8,963 bases of DNA, taken from positions 1 to 8,963 of the forward strand of contig JACPZR010000265.1 in the NCBI GenBank assembly GCA_016195395.1, given 5' to 3'. The notes below the pieces were generated by a model. The model ran no database searches. It was not told the origin of the DNA and was given only the letters and a program-made list of their open reading frames with translations. The first letter of the stretch is position 1; every line of letters begins with the position of its first letter. Shown here piece after piece: positions 6,720 through 8,963 of this stretch. The translations under genes were made by a program, and so were the position numbers. Origin of the DNA: Spirochaetia bacterium. GTDB taxonomy: Bacteria; Spirochaetota; Leptospirae; Leptospirales; Leptonemataceae.

Positions 6720-7529
6720 ATGACATCCATCAAAACATCTCTTTTGGATTCCTGCGTTGCTGTGGTCCTCGCGGCCGGGAAAGGCACGCGCATGAAGACA
6801 GACATGCCCAAGGTTGCCGTTCCTCTCCTTGGGAAACCCATGATCGTCCATGTGCTTGATCATCTGGAAGAAGCCGGATTCAAGCGCGCCGTAATCGTTG
6901 TGGGCCACAAGAAAGAAGAAGTGATCCGGCTCGCGGAAGGCCGCTCCTCTCTTCAGTGCGATTTTGTTGAACAGAGTGAGCAGCGCGGGACCGGTCATGC
7001 AGTTCTCTGCGCGGAGTCTTCGCTCGCATCCCACAACGGCACCATCCTTGTCACCTGCGGGGACATGCCGATGATCCGCGCGAGCACGTTCCAGACGATG
7101 CTCTCCACTCACGAGCTGGAAAAGAATTCTGTAACAGTGCTTTCATCCGTGCTTGAAAAGCCTTTTGGATACGGACGTCTGGTACGTGATACAAAGGGTC
7201 AGCTGGAGCGCATTGTAGAAGAAAAGGACGCCACGGACGAGATCCGGAAAATCCGTGAAGTGAACGCCGGATCATACGTGTTTCCGTGTCCTCAGGTTTT
7301 CGACATTCTCAAGAACATCGGGTCCCAGAACAGCCAGAACGAGTACTACCTGCCGGACGTTGTTTCCCTTTCCCGTGCGCGCGGACTGAATGTGGGTTCC
7401 GTGCAGATCGGGCCCATTGAAGCCACAGGCGTAAACTCTCCGGAAGAACTCCAGCGTCTGGAAGAGGAAAGCACAAGCGGCGCTGTCGCGGGCTTTGCTG
7501 CGGCGCAGAGCGGGAAGCGCTCGGATTGA
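6720..7529 (+). CDS. glmU: N-acetylglucosamine-1-phosphate uridylyltransferase (GlmU N-domain only)
   Basis: This 269-residue cytosolic enzyme makes UDP-GlcNAc from UTP and GlcNAc-1-phosphate, the precursor for peptidoglycan and lipid A. All pyrophosphorylase signatures are present: [16 protein letters not shown] (18-32), [12 protein letters not shown] (84-95), CGDMPMI with metal-binding D115 (113-119), FGYGRL (149-154), [10 protein letters not shown] (165-174), EVNAGSYVF (180-188), NEYYLPDVV (207-215) and GVNSPEEL (237-244) with N239 for the second metal contact. The chain ends about 25 residues after this motif. The C-terminal left-handed beta-helix with its hexapeptide repeats, which acetylates GlcN-1-P in standard GlmU (about 450 residues), is absent. 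The end looks natural, and prs follows at once with its SD close to the glmU stop. ATG 6720 has no strong SD; the leader can form alternative hairpins. Confidence 0.93.
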   Translation: MTSIKTSLLDSCVAVVLAAGKGTRMKTDMPKVAVPLLGKPMIVHVLDHLEEAGFKRAVIVVGHKKEEVIRLAEGRSSLQCDFVEQSEQRGTGHAVLCAESSLASHNGTILVTCGDMPMIRASTFQTMLSTHELEKNSVTVLSSVLEKPFGYGRLVRDTKGQLERIVEEKDATDEIRKIREVNAGSYVFPCPQVFDILKNIGSQNSQNEYYLPDVVSLSRARGLNVGSVQIGPIEATGVNSPEELQRLEEESTSGAVAGFAAAQSGKRSD

Positions 7530-7533
7530 GCCT

Positions 7534-7537
7534 GGAG
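7534..7537 (+). promoter_or_regulatory. Ribosome binding site that fixes the prs start
   Basis: GGAG lies 6 nt before ATG 7544. The upstream in-frame TTG at 7526 has no SD and would add six residues (MSLETK) that family members lack, so ATG 7544 is preferred. Confidence 0.7.
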
Positions 7538-7543
7538 ACCAAA

Positions 7544-8488
7544 ATGTCAATGCAGAGCGACCTCGTCATATTCTCCGGCACAGCCAATAAACCCCTCGCG
7601 GAAGAGATCTGCGAATACCTGCGCATGCCCATGGGCCGTGCTGCGGTTAAAAAATTCTCGGACGGTGAAATCTCGGTTAAGCTGGAAGATAACGTCCGCG
7701 GGCGCGACGTCTTTCTTGTGCAGCCGGTTTCTTCACCTGCCAACGATAACCTGATGGAACTCATTCTCATGATCGACGCGGCCCGCCGCGCCTCCGCGTA
7801 TCGGATCACTCCGGTGATTCCTTATTATGGATACGGACGGCAGGACCGCAAAGTAGAGCCTCGCGTGCCCATATCGGCGCGGGTTGTAGCGGACTTGATC
7901 GAAGCGATGGCGCCCCGTCGCCTCTTGACCATGGACCTCCACGCAGACCAAATCCAGGGCTTCTTCAAGATTCCCGTGGATCATCTCTACGCCGCGCCTG
8001 TGTTTGTGGATTTTCTTCGCCGCAAACAGATCCCGGACGCCGTGGTAGTTTCCCCGGATGCGGGCGGCGTGGAACGCTCCCGTTTTCTTGCGCGTCAGAT
8101 CGGCGCGGGCCTCGCCATCATCGACAAGCGTCGTCCGCGCGCCAACGAGTCGGAAGTGATGCACGTGATCGGGGAAGTGAAGGGAAAGACCTGCGTTCTC
8201 TATGATGACATGATCGACACCGCCGGCACCATCGCTAAGGCAGCCAAAGCTCTCAAAGAAAACGGCGCCGCTCGTGTGATGGCCTGTGCCACGCACGCGG
8301 TCCTCTCCGGCCCGGCCATCACGCGCCTGGCGGAATCCCCGATTGATGAAGTAGTCCTTACAAACAGCATACAACTGCCGCCGGAGAAGAAGATCGATAA
8401 GATTACCGTCTTGTCCGTGGCTGGTCTGTGCGGAGAAGCCATCAGGCGCATACACAATGAGGAGTCAGTCAGTTCGCTCTTTTTGTGA
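7544..8488 (+). CDS. prs: Ribose-phosphate pyrophosphokinase (PRPP synthetase)
   Basis: This class I PRPP synthetase of 314 residues has the normal family length. It transfers pyrophosphate from ATP to ribose-5-phosphate, feeding purine, pyrimidine, histidine, tryptophan and NAD synthesis in the cytosol. Visible motifs, numbered from ATG 7544, are [26 protein letters not shown] (36-61, flexible and regulatory region), [10 protein letters not shown] (94-103, ATP contact), [11 protein letters not shown] (131-141, PRPP synthetase signature), DAGGVERSR (172-180), KRRPRANE (195-202, catalytic flexible loop with K195/R197) and [10 protein letters not shown] (220-229, ribose-5-phosphate loop). It starts 14 nt after the glmU stop with a good SD and is probably in the same transcript. 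rplY follows after 53 nt. No lesions are seen. Confidence 0.97.
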   Translation: MSMQSDLVIFSGTANKPLAEEICEYLRMPMGRAAVKKFSDGEISVKLEDNVRGRDVFLVQPVSSPANDNLMELILMIDAARRASAYRITPVIPYYGYGRQDRKVEPRVPISARVVADLIEAMAPRRLLTMDLHADQIQGFFKIPVDHLYAAPVFVDFLRRKQIPDAVVVSPDAGGVERSRFLARQIGAGLAIIDKRRPRANESEVMHVIGEVKGKTCVLYDDMIDTAGTIAKAAKALKENGAARVMACATHAVLSGPAITRLAESPIDEVVLTNSIQLPPEKKIDKITVLSVAGLCGEAIRRIHNEESVSSLFL

Positions 8489-8527
8489 GCAGGGCAGAGG
8501 CCAATAAGGAACTTTTACATTTAGTTT

Positions 8528-8532
8528 AGGAG
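8528..8532 (+). promoter_or_regulatory. Ribosome binding site of rplY
   Basis: AGGAG lies 9 nt before ATG 8542, and an AAGGGA closer in may also help. It supports this ATG as the start and is one of the strongest SDs in the window, as expected for a ribosomal protein. The 53-nt gap after prs shows no convincing promoter or terminator. Confidence 0.6.
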
Positions 8533-8541
8533 ATAAGGGAA

Positions 8542-8963
8542 ATGGACGCACGTAACCTGACATGCAAAACAAGAGCGGACCGCGGCAAGAATGCTGCAGG
8601 CCGGCTCCGCCGCGCTGGATTTGTTCCGGCCAATATCATTCACAAAGGACAGTCAGTGCCCGTGAGCGTGCCTGAACTGGAGTTTACCCGGCTTGTATCT
8701 GCCGGTCTGCGTTCCAGCTCACTCATTGCCATGGACATGGAAGGCGGCAAAAAGACCTCCGTCGTGGTGAAAGAAGTGCAGCGTCATCCGGTATCTGGAA
8801 AGATCATTCACGTTGACTTCTATGAACTCACCGCCGGCGAAAAAGTCCGCGTTTCCATTCCGATTGAAGCCACGGGCAACGCGATCGGCGTTAAAGAAGG
8901 TGGAGCGCTTGAGCAGTACCTGCGCGCTGTGCCCATCAAAGCGGACGCCTCCACCATTCAGGA
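8542..8963 (+). CDS. rplY: 50S ribosomal protein L25, CTC/TL5 long form (3' partial)
   Basis: The first 140 residues are seen; the gene runs off the window. The product binds 5S rRNA in the large subunit; the long form is known as general stress protein Ctc or TL5. The opening LTCKTRADRGKNAAGRLRRAGFVPANII (from residue 6) is the 5S rRNA-binding start of the L25 domain (family form R-x-x-x-G-K-x-x-x-R-x-L-R-x-x-G-x-x-P-A). It is followed by SVVVKEVQRHPVSGKIIHVDFYELTAGEKV, the end of the N-domain. The segment VSIPIEATGNAIGVKEGGALEQYLRAVPIKA already belongs to the C-terminal TL5 domain, so this is the two-domain form and not the short E. coli L25. The neighbour order predicts pth (peptidyl-tRNA hydrolase) just downstream, outside the window. 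Confidence 0.95.
   Translation, partial: MDARNLTCKTRADRGKNAAGRLRRAGFVPANIIHKGQSVPVSVPELEFTRLVSAGLRSSSLIAMDMEGGKKTSVVVKEVQRHPVSGKIIHVDFYELTAGEKVRVSIPIEATGNAIGVKEGGALEQYLRAVPIKADASTIQ

Noticed and set aside
7526..7543. TTG start for prs overlapping the glmU stop
   Set aside because: It has no SD and adds residues foreign to the family; ATG 7544 has GGAG at a 6-nt spacing.
1..8963. CRISPR arrays, insertion sequences, phage genes or attachment sites
   Set aside because: I saw no spaced direct repeats, transposase or integrase motifs, or terminal inverted repeats; the repeats present are protein-domain repeats.

Overview
All the genes I can support lie on the + strand. GC content is moderately high. 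GTG starts are common and many genes have no clear Shine-Dalgarno (SD) sequence. The right half is a conserved housekeeping block: ispE, tRNA-Gln(TTG), glmU, prs and rplY. It merges two known bacterial orders, ispE/tRNA-Gln/prs/rplY/pth of Pseudomonas-type genomes and glmU/prs/ctc/pth of Firmicutes. Several traits together hint at a spirochaete of the Leptospira type: a soluble multi-PAS histidine kinase of the HisKA_2 class, a membrane class III adenylate cyclase, a secreted PD40 beta-propeller and a single-domain GlmU. That placement is an inference. No marker in the window proves it.

Layout. 1-246 is the basic, lysine-rich C-terminal tail of a protein that starts upstream. 293-511 is a YggU/DUF167 protein with no ATG, GTG or TTG start that would include its first strand. 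512-676 has no convincing gene but holds a good extended -10 promoter (618-646). 677-3037 encodes five PAS domains and a histidine-kinase ATPase. The segment that normally carries the phospho-accepting histidine is missing, and the first PAS strand lies upstream of the only usable start. 3109-4297 is a secreted beta-propeller gene broken by an out-of-frame internal deletion near 3461-3503. A 13-bp hairpin sits exactly between its SD-like sequence and its ATG. 4308-5660 is an intact six-helix membrane adenylate cyclase, 10 nt after the propeller stop and 6 nt before ispE.

5667-8963 is the housekeeping block. ispE belongs to the MEP isoprenoid pathway. tRNA-Gln follows 8 nt later. A leader with alternative hairpins (6654-6702) precedes a short glmU that has only the uridylyltransferase domain. 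prs makes PRPP. rplY/ctc (ribosomal protein L25) runs off the right edge.

The most notable signals are in 0.6-4.3 kb. Two neighbouring signalling genes each lack a defined internal piece: the H-box in the kinase and a repeat segment in the propeller. The kinase also has an eroded 5' end. This could be a decaying signalling locus, a true pseudokinase, or an assembly collapse. I did not find a clearly new multi-gene system.
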